From Bacillota bacterium (GTDB lineage: Bacteria > Bacillota > UBA4882 > UBA8346): DNA of 56,746 nt. Shown piece after piece: positions 16,523 to 25,440 of this stretch (positions are counted from its first letter, which is position 1; each line of letters opens with the position of its first letter). Made by a program: the position numbers and the translations under genes. The DNA lies in assembly GCA_012728785.1 (NCBI GenBank), contig JAAYEK010000174.1, forward strand, positions 1 through 56,746, read 5' to 3'. The notes beneath the pieces were generated by a model. It saw nothing but the letters and a program-made list of their open reading frames with translations, was not told the origin of the DNA and searched no databases.

Positions 16523-17068
16523 TTAGCTTTGTTCTCCTTTATCAAGCACACTTCGTACTTTTTTCAACCATTCCAATTCGGACTGAAAAAAACCAATCCG
16601 GTGTTGAATGATTAACATCGCCAAGATCTCATCTTCGGTTAACTTTTCATTGTCTGGATTGTCAATGTTGAATTGTTCCAACTCTTCCTCGACCGCAGCT
16701 ATCTGATTTTCAATCAAAGCTCTTAAATTAAAACTTTTATCAGTGATGGTATATACAGCCAAAGCAACATCAACATTAAAATAGATCTTATCGATTTTAA
16801 ACCGGCCTTTAGTTAACTCCTCTTCAAGGGCTTTCTTACCGATTTTAGTAATTTGAAAGACCTTTTTATTAGGCCGGTTATCTGATTTCACCATTTGCGC
16901 TTTAACCCAGCCTCTGTCTTCAAAGTTTTTAAGCAAACGGTATACATATGTCATACTCAGATTAATCCAAAGATTGGCATTGGTCTCTTCTAAAAACTGC
17001 GCAATCTCATACCCATAACGTGGACTTTGACTAATCATGCTTAATAAAAAAACCTCGGTAGTATTCAT
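16523..17068 (-). CDS. PadR-family transcriptional regulator
   Basis: 181 residues with an N-terminal PadR winged helix (FLLSMISQSPRYGYEIAQFLE, then MTYVYRLLKNFEDRGWV) and a C-terminal helical dimerisation region (about 100-180). PadR proteins are repressors, often of transporters or stress genes, and often autoregulated. Its promoter has a perfect -35 TTGACA inside an inverted repeat (17130-17158), the expected layout for autorepression. No obvious target is adjacent: downstream is the REC-GGDEF gene at about 120 bp and upstream the solute-binding-like gene with its own terminator. Confidence 0.9.
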   Translation of the reverse strand: MNTTEVFLLSMISQSPRYGYEIAQFLEETNANLWINLSMTYVYRLLKNFEDRGWVKAQMVKSDNRPNKKVFQITKIGKKALEEELTKGRFKIDKIYFNVDVALAVYTITDKSFNLRALIENQIAAVEEELEQFNIDNPDNEKLTEDEILAMLIIQHRIGFFQSELEWLKKVRSVLDKGEQS

Positions 17069-17115
17069 ATCTATATACCTCTTATAATATTTTATTTGTA
17101 AATTATTATATAATT

Positions 17116-17145
17116 ATAATATAACACTTGTATAATATTTGTCAA
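17116..17145 (-). promoter_or_regulatory. padR promoter
   Basis: Minus strand TTGACA, 18 bp, TATTAT, in a very AT-rich region. The -35 hexamer overlaps the operator-like palindrome. Confidence 0.65.
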
Positions 17146-17158
17146 CAAAATATTGTAC
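17130..17158. promoter_or_regulatory. Inverted repeat, likely PadR operator
   Basis: Arms GTATAATATTTGT and ACAAAATATTGTAC around a two-base centre, overlapping the -35 of the padR promoter. The TTGT/ACAA core resembles the dyads bound by PadR proteins. Operator function is inference. Confidence 0.6.
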
Positions 17159-17161
17159 TAT

Positions 17162-17190
17162 TAAAGGCCCGGCTTTTCGCCGGGCCTTTA
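17162..17190. terminator. Intrinsic terminator of the solute-binding-like gene
   Basis: Long GC stem TAAAGGCCCGGC / GCCGGGCCTTTA with a short loop, between 17215-18507 and padR. Confidence 0.85.
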
Positions 17191-17214
17191 TATCTAACCA
17201 CCTTATAAATAAAC

Positions 17215-18507
17215 TTATTTTCTACCAAAGTAATTTTGGACAATAATCTTTTCCAACTCATCCCGGCTGACTCTTCCCATTAAGTAGTTTTTTAGCCCTG
17301 GATATACTTTCCCTTGATAATCCGGAGAACGCCTTAAAGAATACACATCCGCCTCAGCCAGCCAATCAACTAACAATCTGTTGCCATCATTGGGTTCAAG
17401 GTTTTGGGCCCATTGCTTAGCAGTAGTTGGTGTTGCCGGGACTACTTTTAACCTTTGCCAAGGATGGGTTTGCCGATTAACGCTTAAAAAAAAGGCCAAT
17501 CGCGCCGCAGCCGCTAATTGATCATCACCTCCGGATTTATGATGCCGGTAAATACCGATAACTCCATTTTCCACTGGTAAAATAATCCGGCGGGACTGTT
17601 CCGAGGGGGGTGGTAATAAGACCGGTTCCCAGCCTAAATGGGAAGCAGCTGCTTTTTGTCTTAAAAAATCGTAGACTGTCGGCCTAACTCCCGCTATTAA
17701 AGGCAACTTTCCAGATAAAAATAAATGGATCATATTGGCTTCCAAATCTGATTTCCATGGTAAAGGTCCATTGAAAATGTCGAGAGTCTTTAATATTAAG
17801 CTAGGACTGAGACTTGGCTTTTGAGAGACAATTTGAGTCAATAATCCATTGGCGCTAAGATTACCGATACAACTATACTCAGCTCTTTCTTTAATTTTTG
17901 TATAATCTCCCCAAACCCAGCCCTGTTTTTGAATTCCTTCCACTGAAAGCCCAGCCTTTTCCAATAAAGTCCGGTTCCCAACCCAAATTAACGGGACCGA
18001 CCAGCGGGGTAGTGTTAATAAATAGTTTTCAGAGGTCAAACGTTTTCTTAAACTTGGATAGTATTCATTTAACTCTTCTGGTTTTAGAAAAATTCCAGCC
18101 GGAATCTGCCAACGGTAATTAAACTCCGGAATGTCATAGGCTGAACAATAGACATCAGGCACGGAGCCAGATGCTAAAGCCTTGGAAAATTCTAGCGGAC
18201 CATCGTAAAAATCTAATAAACTTAGTTCTACTCGTATGTTTGGGTTTGCTTTTTCAAACTCTTTGACCAACTCAGTGATGAACGGCTCATACCATTGATC
18301 ACCATCTACTCCAGGCCATCTATAGTCCCATAATTGTAAATGATAATTTTTTTTGGGATTAACCTTGGCCCGGTAATTAACAAATAGATAATGTTCGCCT
18401 AGGCGGATACGGGGTCGGTGAAAATAACGGACACTAAAAAAGCCGCTTACAAAAAAGAGAACCACTATCAATACTCTAAGCGTCCTTCTACGATTTAACT
18501 TCATCAT
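17215..18507 (-). CDS. Membrane-anchored extracellular solute-binding-like protein
   Basis: 430 residues. A single N-terminal transmembrane segment (about 10-26) is not followed by a lipobox Cys, so it is a membrane-anchored rather than lipid-anchored protein. The rest resembles family-1 (sugar-type) substrate-binding proteins: EFEKANPNIRVELSLLDFYDG, ASGSVPDVYCS, GWVWGDYTKIK and a ligand-side region with LPWKSDLEAN. There is no permease or ATPase gene beside it. It ends 14 bp after the L,D-transpeptidase starts the next unit, so co-transcription with that cell-wall enzyme is likely. ATG 18504 has better ribosome-site spacing than 18507. Its ligand is unknown. Confidence 0.75.
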   Translation of the reverse strand: MMKLNRRRTLRVLIVVLFFVSGFFSVRYFHRPRIRLGEHYLFVNYRAKVNPKKNYHLQLWDYRWPGVDGDQWYEPFITELVKEFEKANPNIRVELSLLDFYDGPLEFSKALASGSVPDVYCSAYDIPEFNYRWQIPAGIFLKPEELNEYYPSLRKRLTSENYLLTLPRWSVPLIWVGNRTLLEKAGLSVEGIQKQGWVWGDYTKIKERAEYSCIGNLSANGLLTQIVSQKPSLSPSLILKTLDIFNGPLPWKSDLEANMIHLFLSGKLPLIAGVRPTVYDFLRQKAAASHLGWEPVLLPPPSEQSRRIILPVENGVIGIYRHHKSGGDDQLAAAARLAFFLSVNRQTHPWQRLKVVPATPTTAKQWAQNLEPNDGNRLLVDWLAEADVYSLRRSPDYQGKVYPGLKNYLMGRVSRDELEKIIVQNYFGRK

Positions 18508-18521
18508 CAGTCACCTCGATC

Positions 18522-19265
18522 CTAACGCAATCCTAATAAATATTGCTCGTTAAGGGTTGTTTTACCGGTTACCGCCAAACCATAAAAAGCTTGAACCCGA
18601 CTGACCGCTAATTCTGTTCCCGACCCATATCGGGCATCAGCCATCCCCGGGTCAAATCCGGCTTTTCTTAAAGCAAATTGGAGAAGGAGTACGTCTTTCC
18701 CGGTAGCTTTTATTTGAAATTCTTTTCTTAAAGATACACGGGGCGGGTTTCCTCGAATAAATACCGGGGTACCGACTTTAACCATTTTATAGAGTTCAGT
18801 CACATGTTGATTATACATTCTAATACAACCATGACTTGAACGAGACCCGATTGAACCGGGTTTATTAGTCCCATGTATCCCGTAAATTCCCCAAGGTACA
18901 TTAATCCCCAACCAGCGGGCGCCAAAGCCCCCGCCCCAACTTCCACCTTTATGAATAACCTTCCACTCTCCAATCGGAGAGGGGGTTTTGGGAGTTCCAA
19001 TAGCTACCGGATATGACTTTACCAATTGATCATCGCGATAATACAATAGGCGAAAACTATTCGAATCAACGATAATCTTTTCATTTTCGACTAAAGGTAT
19101 TACCGATTCAACAACTATATTACCATCCACGATAAATTCTTCCCCATCTTCACAGTTAATTCTTTCAGCTAATAGGGATTGATCCCAGCTATTGATAGGA
19201 CCAATTCCTATTAGTAGTAAATAAACGGCCGTTGATAACAGTCCTAAAAACCGTCTTAAATTCAC
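18522..19265 (-). CDS. L,D-transpeptidase with C-terminal peptidoglycan-binding domain
   Basis: 247 residues: signal peptide (about 1-25), a YkuD catalytic domain (about 60-175) and a PG_binding_1 domain (about 185-245). The catalytic signature is complete: GIYGIHGTNKP and SRSSHGCIRMYN with the nucleophilic Cys. Such enzymes cross-link peptidoglycan 3-3 or attach proteins to it and are common in spore formers. It lies 14 bp upstream of the solute-binding-like gene on the same strand. Location is periplasmic or outside the membrane. Confidence 0.93.
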   Translation of the reverse strand: MNLRRFLGLLSTAVYLLLIGIGPINSWDQSLLAERINCEDGEEFIVDGNIVVESVIPLVENEKIIVDSNSFRLLYYRDDQLVKSYPVAIGTPKTPSPIGEWKVIHKGGSWGGGFGARWLGINVPWGIYGIHGTNKPGSIGSRSSHGCIRMYNQHVTELYKMVKVGTPVFIRGNPPRVSLRKEFQIKATGKDVLLLQFALRKAGFDPGMADARYGSGTELAVSRVQAFYGLAVTGKTTLNEQYLLGLR

Positions 19266-19370
19266 TTGACTTCCTCCTGTGAAGAACCTAATTCCTTAAT
19301 TTCTATGTTAGTGGGATCGGATTTATGTTTCGGATCATGATTTTGGGGAATTGCGAGTATTTATGGAAGA

Positions 19371-19391
19371 AAAAAAGACGCTTTCGCGTCT
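19371..19391 (-). terminator. Intrinsic terminator downstream of phoU
   Basis: Minus strand AGACGC-GAAA-GCGTCT followed by TTTTTTTCTT. It lies about 160 bp after the phoU stop and probably ends that transcript. Confidence 0.75.
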
Positions 19392-19549
19392 CGTCTTATT
19401 ATAATCGACTTCACTTTTCGGTACTTAAAATAAGTATTTTTGCTCAGTGAGAATAACACTTTTAACCTCAACCCAGCAAGATCGAAGGAGAATGTTTAAT
19501 CATCCTTAATGCATAATACTGACTACTGACTCTGTCTTCTGATAACTAT

Positions 19550-20203
19550 TTAATACTTTACTCTTTTTCCGGTGGTAATATAGATAGTTTCCTCACCAAT
19601 ATTAGTGGTATGGTCTGCGGTCCGTTCCAACCATTCGGCAATCATTAAAAAACGTGAGGCTTGATATGCTTTACCGGTATCTGTTTCTTTACTGATAACC
19701 TTGATCAGCTCCTCACAAATCTTCCCATGAAGATTATCGGCTTCTTCATCTTTGCGGCAGACCGCTTCCGCCAAATCCGTATTCTTATCAATGAAAGCCT
19801 TTAATACCGTGGCTGTCATATTCATCGCCAAACTGGCCAGCTGTGGAATATGCACCAACGGCATGATATATTGCTCATTTTTTAACTCTAAAACTACCTC
19901 AGCGATGTTAGTGGCATAATCGCCAATTCGTTCAAGGTCTCTAGCGATTTTAACTGTTGCCAATTCTCGCCGAATATCGAATTTAACCCTGGATTCTGAT
20001 GAAGCCATTCTTTCGATTTTTTCTTGAATTACAATTTCCAGATTGTCAATCTCGTCGTCTTTTTGAATGACAACCCTTGCCAAATCGGTGTTTTGGTCGC
20101 GTAAAGCTTCAATGGCCATCTTCATAATTTCTTGAGCCAACGCACCCATTTTTTCCAGGTCACGTTCGACTTTTTCCATGATATTCGAGTCGGTTGTAGT
20201 CAT
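19550..20203 (-). CDS. phoU: Phosphate signalling protein PhoU
   Basis: 217 residues with two PhoU three-helix repeats, each carrying the metal-cluster acidic motif (VIQKDDEIDNLE and VCRKDEEADNLH). PhoU links phosphate uptake by Pst to the PhoR kinase. I use ATG 20203, after AAAGGAGTGA; the longer frame lacks a ribosome site. The gene is alone: no pst or phoPR genes flank it in the window, which is unusual but not rare. Confidence 0.92.
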   Translation of the reverse strand: MTTTDSNIMEKVERDLEKMGALAQEIMKMAIEALRDQNTDLARVVIQKDDEIDNLEIVIQEKIERMASSESRVKFDIRRELATVKIARDLERIGDYATNIAEVVLELKNEQYIMPLVHIPQLASLAMNMTATVLKAFIDKNTDLAEAVCRKDEEADNLHGKICEELIKVISKETDTGKAYQASRFLMIAEWLERTADHTTNIGEETIYITTGKRVKY

Positions 20204-20417
20204 TACGTCACTCCTTTGAACTTTTATACCAACCAAATATATAAGCGAGTTTCACCTGTTAAACATTAGATTCACATCTAATAGTATCCGTTTGAGTTCG
20301 GACTATCAATCTCTAAATAGAATAAAGTAGAATATGTGAATCCACAACAAAAATTATGAAATCGCCTAGTATAATTAATTGCACATGCTTGGCATAAATT
20401 CCTACTTGATATTTAAA

Positions 20418-20446
20418 AAAGTTTTTAGTCGAATACTAAAAACTTT
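20418..20446 (-). terminator. Intrinsic terminator of the tsaE-tsaB-rimI operon
   Basis: Perfect stem AAAGTTTTTAGT / ACTAAAAACTTT with a 5-base loop and, on the minus strand, a T-rich tail. Directly downstream of rimI. Confidence 0.82.
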
Positions 20447-20459
20447 AAAAACTAGCTAA

Positions 20460-20909
20460 CTATATTGGTCCCTTCCACATTATCAAGGCATCCTCATTGT
20501 TGTCTAGATAATACTTACGCCTAACTCCCATATGGACAAAACCCATTTTCTGATAAAGATCCTGAGCGGAATTGTTGGTGCGTCTAACTTCAAGGGTCAA
20601 GTAGTGGACTCCCATTTCCTTGGAAACCCGGACCAATTCATTCATTAATTTATTGGCAATGCCTAGTCGCCGGAAATTAGGGTGAGTTGCCAGGTTAGTG
20701 ATATGGCCTTCATCAAAAACTATCCACATCCCCACATAGCCCAAGACCCGATTAGATTCATTTTTGGCAACCAAATATAAGGCCCGTTCATTTTCGAGTA
20801 ATTCATATAGGAATGAACTACGTGACCAGGGAGTGGCAAAGGCTAAAACCTCGATCTCCAATACATCACTTAGGTCTTCCAGTTTCATCGGGGTTATTTC
20901 CATCCGCAT
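20460..20909 (-). CDS. rimI: Ribosomal protein S18 alanine N-acetyltransferase
   Basis: 149 residues of the GNAT fold. Acetyl-CoA binding motif is RRLGIANKLMNELV, followed by LEVRRTNNSAQDLYQKMGF with the usual YQKxGF. In bacteria RimI acetylates the S18 N-terminus. ATG 20909 has GGAGGAA 7 bases before it and lies inside the 3' end of tsaB (44-base overlap), the common tsaE-tsaB-rimI arrangement. The longer frame to 20942 is not supported by a ribosome site. Confidence 0.92.
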   Translation of the reverse strand: MRMEITPMKLEDLSDVLEIEVLAFATPWSRSSFLYELLENERALYLVAKNESNRVLGYVGMWIVFDEGHITNLATHPNFRRLGIANKLMNELVRVSKEMGVHYLTLEVRRTNNSAQDLYQKMGFVHMGVRRKYYLDNNEDALIMWKGPI

Positions 20910-21594
20910 TTGTACGTTCCTCCAAACGAACCTCAGCCTCAACTTTTCTGAGGTAACTCGGGCTTAAATCCAATAAGTCGCTCATACCAGGGCGCCATTG
21001 ATTATTAGCAATCCAAACCAAATTTGAGGCTGCGGGGCGGTCCCACTGGTTAGGGCCTACTTTAACCCCGGGTATTTTTGCTAAAGTCTCCTGGTAAATC
21101 TTACTGCCATCCCCACAAACCATAACCTCCGGCAATTCGGCCAACCTTTCCGAAAACCCGGCTATATCCGAATAAGATGGCTTCCAGTATTCGGTAAATC
21201 CTTGAGGGCCATTTTGATATAAGGCGGCATAAACCGAACCGCGCCGGGCGTCAAGCACAACCGCCACCCATTCTGCTGCCTGGATACAGTTTTCGGCAAT
21301 AATCCGTAAAGTGCTGATACCAACCGCCGGTATTTTTAACCCTTCAGCCAAACCACGGACTGCAGCTAAGCCTACCCTAATCCCTGTGTATGAACCGGGA
21401 CCGGTCCCAACAGCGATTAGATCTACCTCACTTAAATCTTTCCCGGATTTGGCAAAAAAATGTTCCAATAGGGAGAGTAGATATTCTCCTCCGCCTTTAC
21501 CACTTTTCAAAGTAATTTCAAAAAAAGTCTCTTCCGAATCTCCTAAAGCAATAGTACCCCAGGGAGTGGCAGTATCAAGACCAAGTATCAGCAT
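20866..21594 (-). CDS. tsaB: tRNA threonylcarbamoyladenosine complex dimerisation protein
   Basis: 242 residues of the ASKHA fold, with LILGLDTATPWG at the N-terminus and GTGPGSYTGIRVGL, the TsaB signature. TsaB activates TsaD in making t6A37 on ANN-decoding tRNAs. It overlaps tsaE by 20 bases and rimI by 44 bases. TsaD itself is encoded about 23 kb away at 44659-45681, so both halves of the complex are in the window but not together. Confidence 0.93.
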   Translation of the reverse strand: MLILGLDTATPWGTIALGDSEETFFEITLKSGKGGGEYLLSLLEHFFAKSGKDLSEVDLIAVGTGPGSYTGIRVGLAAVRGLAEGLKIPAVGISTLRIIAENCIQAAEWVAVVLDARRGSVYAALYQNGPQGFTEYWKPSYSDIAGFSERLAELPEVMVCGDGSKIYQETLAKIPGVKVGPNQWDRPAASNLVWIANNQWRPGMSDLLDLSPSYLRKVEAEVRLEERTNADGNNPDETGRPK

Positions 21595-22045
21595 TAGCTA
21601 ACTCCTTTACCATTTGTTGATACCTTAAACCCTCAGGTCGTAAGGTCATTTTCCGGGTATCCATGTCTTCATCATACTCAATCCCAATCTCTAAATACTC
21701 ATCAAAAAAACGGCCTTTCAAAAATTCTCCCCATTCAATAACCGTAATTCCTTCAGCGACAAGTTCATCTAGTTCCAGTATTTCCGTTTCCGTCGTATCG
21801 GTCAAACGGTATAGATCTAAATGATTTAATCGGTATTTACCGTAATATGTTTTGATCAACTGAAAGGTAGGGCTAGTGATAGTAGCGCCGATCCCCATTC
21901 CTTTAGCAATACCTTTAACCAATGTAGTTTTCCCGGTGCCCAGATCGCCCGATAAAAAAAGGAGATCTCCGGGCATGATCTTTTCTCCTAAAAGTTCTCC
22001 CAGTTCGATCATGGCTTGTTCCGATCGGATCCTTAATTGCTTCAT
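21575..22045 (-). CDS. tsaE: tRNA threonylcarbamoyladenosine biosynthesis ATPase
   Basis: 156 residues with Walker A in SGDLGTGKTTLVKGI, the Thr in TSPTFQLIKTY and the conserved HLDLYRL followed by VIEWGEFL. TsaE binds the TsaB-TsaD dimer and hydrolyses ATP to recycle it. First gene of the tsaE-tsaB-rimI overlap operon. Confidence 0.95.
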   Translation of the reverse strand: MKQLRIRSEQAMIELGELLGEKIMPGDLLFLSGDLGTGKTTLVKGIAKGMGIGATITSPTFQLIKTYYGKYRLNHLDLYRLTDTTETEILELDELVAEGITVIEWGEFLKGRFFDEYLEIGIEYDEDMDTRKMTLRPEGLRYQQMVKELANADTWS

Positions 22046-22107
22046 AACACTCCCATGTGTTTAGATATTTTGACGATTCTAAGATTATCATAATCCGGTC
22101 TTTCTAG

Positions 22108-22842
22108 TCAACATCCCACCACTAAATTATTTAGCCCGGTTTTAACTTTATTACGGCACGCTTCAATAAAGCTAACATAAAGTTGATTCATGGGCGGGAT
22201 ATGTAACAACCGTTCCGGATGCCATTGGACCCCGATTATGAATCCTTCTTCTCCTTCAACCGCCTCAATTAGCCCGTCAGCACTAACTGCTCCAATGATT
22301 AATCCTTTTCCTAAATCTTTTATTCCTTGGTGATGGGCGCTGTTGACAAATGCCTCCTCTCCAAAAATATTAAATAACCTGGTGTTTTCTTTGAAGTAAA
22401 CTACATGGGACGCCTCATATCCAATCGAATCCCGTTGGTGTGCCCCGGAATTAAGAAGTTCGGTGTTGATATCCCGATACAAAGTACCATGAAGGGCCAT
22501 ATTTAAAACTTGAAGACCACGGCAAACCGCTAAAACCGGTTTACCCGTCTTTAAAGCCACTTTTATCAATCCGAATTCGAACCAATCTCGTTCTTTATCC
22601 ACATTTTCCAAGAACAAGGGGAGCCTGTTTTGATGAAAATCCGGGCCTAAATCACCACCACCAGTTAACAATAAGCCTTCGCAACGTTCTAAGCTGTCCA
22701 TTAAAACTTTTGAATCTTGGTTAATCGGTATTAACAAAGGAGCGCCTTCGTTCTCAACAATAGCCCGCACGTAATCGGTACGCAAATAATATTCTCCAGC
22801 CCACTTCCTTTGATTACAACTGATTCCGATTATCGGTTTCAT
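22108..22842 (-). CDS. Class-I glutamine amidotransferase-like peptidase (C26 / PuuD-like)
   Basis: 244 residues with the Cys nucleophile in LAVCRGLQVLN, the GGGDLGP turn and the catalytic His-x-Glu in GVQWHPERL. This is the gamma-glutamyl-GABA hydrolase group (peptidase C26), which cleaves gamma-glutamyl bonds, for example in polyamine or cell-wall turnover. ATG 22842 follows GGAGGGAAGG; the longer frame starts at a poorer site. It lies between tsaE and the ndoA terminator without other catabolic genes, so substrate is open. Confidence 0.88.
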   Translation of the reverse strand: MKPIIGISCNQRKWAGEYYLRTDYVRAIVENEGAPLLIPINQDSKVLMDSLERCEGLLLTGGGDLGPDFHQNRLPLFLENVDKERDWFEFGLIKVALKTGKPVLAVCRGLQVLNMALHGTLYRDINTELLNSGAHQRDSIGYEASHVVYFKENTRLFNIFGEEAFVNSAHHQGIKDLGKGLIIGAVSADGLIEAVEGEEGFIIGVQWHPERLLHIPPMNQLYVSFIEACRNKVKTGLNNLVVGC

Positions 22843-22875
22843 AAAGCCTTCCCTCCGATCAAGCACTAAATAAAA

Positions 22876-22901
22876 ACAAGCCAGTCTTTTGACCGGCCTG
22901 T
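22876..22901 (-). terminator. Intrinsic terminator of the ndoAI-ndoA operon
   Basis: Minus strand ACAGGCCGGTC / GACTGGCTTGT stem with small loop, followed by TTTTTATTT. Confidence 0.85.
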
Positions 22902-22903
22902 CT

Positions 22904-23254
22904 TTAACTAAATTCCTGTAAACTTAAGCTAATTTCCAAAGCAGTGTTAACTTTGACCATTATCTCATCATTGAGATGGCAAATGTGTTCCTTTAATCTC
23001 TGTTTGTCGATTGTCCGCAATTGCTCCAAAAGGATCACCGAATCTTTTTCCAGTTGATCTCGGCTGGACTTTAATTCTATGTGAGTGGGTAATTTGGCGC
23101 GTTTAATCCTAGATGTGATGGCTGCAACTATTGTGGTTGGACTATAAGTGTTCCCGATATCATTCTGGAGAATCAACACCGGTCTAAGACCGCCTTGTTC
23201 TGAGCCGATTACCGGGTTCAAATTGGCATAATAAATATCTCCCCGACGAATCAT
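22904..23254 (-). CDS. ndoA: mRNA interferase, EndoA/MazF family
   Basis: 116 residues with the MazF/PemK fold: [20 protein letters not shown] at the start, RPVLILQND, then TIVAAITS and [10 protein letters not shown]. This toxin cleaves single-stranded RNA (in Bacillus at UACAU). Encoded 8 bp after its antitoxin on the same strand, with a strong terminator behind. Confidence 0.95.
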   Translation of the reverse strand: MIRRGDIYYANLNPVIGSEQGGLRPVLILQNDIGNTYSPTTIVAAITSRIKRAKLPTHIELKSSRDQLEKDSVILLEQLRTIDKQRLKEHICHLNDEIMVKVNTALEISLSLQEFS

Positions 23255-23261
23255 TTACACC

Positions 23262-23537
23262 CTATTCCCTTTTCTCAAGGTAGTTTTCATAACTATCCAA
23301 GTCTCGAGAATACTCTTCTAGTCCGTCTTCGGCCAGATTCCGGTTGATTGCCGCCATTTCTTGGTAACCGGTCCGACACATTTCCAATTTTTCAAGCCGG
23401 TATCGCTCCTTTATTAAGAGGAGCATTGCTTCCCGAACAAAAGCGCTGCGGTTTCCCTTTTCCCGACGTACGATTCCGTCCACCTCTTGGAGGAGGTTAT
23501 CGGGCAAACTGACCATAATCCGTTTGGCCTGCGCCAA
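23262..23537 (-). CDS. ndoAI: Antitoxin EndoAI (ribbon-helix-helix)
   Basis: 91 residues; a CopG/MetJ-type ribbon-helix-helix at the N-terminus (AKRIMVSLPDNLLQEVDGIVR) with a long acidic C-terminal tail that would block the toxin. First gene of the pair. In most Bacillota alr precedes this pair; here thiN is upstream instead. Confidence 0.9.
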   Translation of the reverse strand: MAQAKRIMVSLPDNLLQEVDGIVRREKGNRSAFVREAMLLLIKERYRLEKLEMCRTGYQEMAAINRNLAEDGLEEYSRDLDSYENYLEKRE

Positions 23538-23613
23538 TCATTCCACCTCCAAAAACTTTTACGCTCTTATATATTATATACACTTTCAATAAAATCAGTC
23601 AAATGGGATTAGT

Positions 23614-24282
23614 TTATTTTTGAGAACTTAATTGATTGGTCCCCTTTTCTGATAACGAGATCACTAATAAGATCCCTTCTGTTAGAGAAACCGCAGCAAC
23701 ATCTTGAACAAATTCATTATGAATACCCCGAGTTCGGTGAAAATATAAATCAGCGCCGATCAACGGATATTTAAGACCAGTAGTGGTCACGCCCTCAACC
23801 TTAAGAGTTAAAGGTATTAAGGAAACACCCAGCCCCGGTTGGCCCTGAAGTTCAATCCGAGAACCGGTAAGCGTGACCTCTTGCCATAGGTCAACTAGAT
23901 AGGCGACTACTCCTTTTTGGTAGGCCTTTAACAAGAGTCCAACATTCCCCAAGGTGTGATCGAGTCGACCGCCTGTTCCACCTAAAATTCTGATCTCCGA
24001 GGCCCCCCGGTCCAGTGCTAGATCTACCGCCAATTCCATATCAGTCTCATCTTTAGCGGTTGGGTAAGTAAACAACTCTATTTTAGCTTTACTCATCTTT
24101 TGAACCAAGTCAGACGCTAAAGAATCAAAATCTCCAACTAATATCTGGGGAAAATATCCCTGATCAAGTAGACTTTTTGCTCCGGAATCGGCCGCGATCA
24201 CCAAGTCCGGTTTATTGGTCAGCTCGCGGCTTAACTGATCCTTATCCAGAGCTCCCCCACCAACAATTAAGACCCACCCCAT
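23614..24282 (-). CDS. thiN: Thiamine pyrophosphokinase
   Basis: 222 residues; transfers pyrophosphate from ATP to thiamine. Conserved motifs are AADSGAKSL, VGDFDSL, PTAKDETDMELAVD and GGTGGRLDHTLGN, all intact. The C-terminal thiamine-binding beta domain is complete. ndoAI lies 76 bp downstream and rpsI about 100 bp upstream behind a terminator, so it is probably on its own transcript with or without the toxin pair. Confidence 0.94.
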   Translation of the reverse strand: MGWVLIVGGGALDKDQLSRELTNKPDLVIAADSGAKSLLDQGYFPQILVGDFDSLASDLVQKMSKAKIELFTYPTAKDETDMELAVDLALDRGASEIRILGGTGGRLDHTLGNVGLLLKAYQKGVVAYLVDLWQEVTLTGSRIELQGQPGLGVSLIPLTLKVEGVTTTGLKYPLIGADLYFHRTRGIHNEFVQDVAAVSLTEGILLVISLSEKGTNQLSSQK

Positions 24283-24350
24283 CGATTCGCCTCCCTATGA
24301 AAACACGAATGCTTCTGACCATGCTGAGAACTATTTACCTGTTAGTAAAA

Positions 24351-24373
24351 AAACACGGCTATTAGCCGTGTTT
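24351..24373 (-). terminator. Intrinsic terminator of rplM-rpsI
   Basis: Perfect stem AAACACGGCT / AGCCGTGTTT with a 3-base loop and T-tract on the minus strand. Confidence 0.88.
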
Positions 24374-24381
24374 TTGAATAA

Positions 24382-24792
24382 TTAACGTTTTGAGAATTGT
24401 GGCGCTTTCCGGGCTTTTTTCAAACCGTACTTGCGGCGTTCTTTCATGCGTGGATCACGAGTCAAAAATCCGGCTTTTTTCAGCGGAGATCTGAAATCAT
24501 CCTCCACCTTTAACAATGCTCTGGCGATTCCATGTCTTACCGCTCCGGCTTGACCGCTCTTTCCTCCACCATGGACATCGACCAATACATCGTATTTGCT
24601 ATCGGTGCTGGTAACCACTAAGGGTTGTTTAACGGTGAGTTCCAAAATTTTACGTCCAAAATAATCCAATACCGGTTTACCATTAACTATAACATTACCT
24701 TGACCGGCTACTAGTCTAACTTTGGCGACCGAGCATTTTCTGCGGCCCGTCCCGTAATATATGGATTTGGTGCTTTTTTTAGCGCGTGCCAT
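24382..24792 (-). CDS. rpsI: 30S ribosomal protein S9
   Basis: 136 residues with [16 protein letters not shown] at the start and the typical C-terminal [17 protein letters not shown] that reaches the P site. Follows rplM by 20 bp, the usual pair, and is followed by a strong terminator. Confidence 0.98.
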   Translation of the reverse strand: MARAKKSTKSIYYGTGRRKCSVAKVRLVAGQGNVIVNGKPVLDYFGRKILELTVKQPLVVTSTDSKYDVLVDVHGGGKSGQAGAVRHGIARALLKVEDDFRSPLKKAGFLTRDPRMKERRKYGLKKARKAPQFSKR

Positions 24793-24812
24793 TATATTAT
24801 TCCTCCCCCTTC

Positions 24813-25247
24813 TTAGGCCTCAAACTCGAGCTTTTCCGGTAATTGAGCCGCGTGTGGATGCTCATTACCACGATAAACTCGTAATTTTTTAATCATTTTA
24901 CGGCCTAATCGATTATGGGGAAGCATTCCCCAAATTGTTTTGGTTAGGGCGTATTCCGGTTTAGTCTTTAATAATTGGCCGTATCGGGTCTCTTTTAAAC
25001 CACCGGGATACATCGAGTGAGTGTAGTGGATCTTGTCATGGGCTTTGTTGCCGGTCAATACTACTTTTTCGGCATTGATGATGATTACATGATCACCACA
25101 ATCTAAATTCGGAGTAAAAATGGGTTTGTGTTTACCCCGTAAAATGGTTGCCACTTTGGTAGCCAAACGGCCGAGAGTTTTGCCTTCGGCATCAATTAGG
25201 AACCACTTGCGCTGAACCTCTTCCGGTTTAGCTTGATATGTTTTCAT
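24813..25247 (-). CDS. rplM: 50S ribosomal protein L13
   Basis: 144 residues with [35 protein letters not shown] and [21 protein letters not shown] 25247 follows GGGGGAGGAA; the longer frame to 25289 is not translated. A promoter about 130 bp upstream leaves a leader of about 120 bases that could carry autoregulation. Confidence 0.98.
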   Translation of the reverse strand: MKTYQAKPEEVQRKWFLIDAEGKTLGRLATKVATILRGKHKPIFTPNLDCGDHVIIINAEKVVLTGNKAHDKIHYTHSMYPGGLKETRYGQLLKTKPEYALTKTIWGMLPHNRLGRKMIKKLRVYRGNEHPHAAQLPEKLEFEA

Positions 25248-25377
25248 TGTTTCCTCCCCCTGCATGGATGCTGTAAATCTCCCGATCAACCCTAATCCGA
25301 TTTCAACTAATTCTGTTCATAGTTTACTGAAGGATTGTTGTTCGAGAAAAAAGGGCCGTAAAATTTACGACTTTACA

Positions 25378-25406
25378 ATTATACCAAAAAGAATTCGTAA
25401 AAGCAA
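25378..25406 (-). promoter_or_regulatory. rplM promoter
   Basis: Minus strand TTGCTT, 17 bp, perfect TATAAT. Start near 25371, giving a leader of about 120 bases before L13 with a small CGTAAA/TTTACG hairpin close to its 5' end. Confidence 0.65.
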
Positions 25407-25440
25407 TCAATATTTAGTTAACCTTGTTTTGTTTCTTGTT

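Noticed and set aside
25248-25377. Known L13 leader RNA family upstream of rplM
   Set aside because: A leader with a small hairpin exists, but I could not match the conserved elements of a named L13 leader with confidence.
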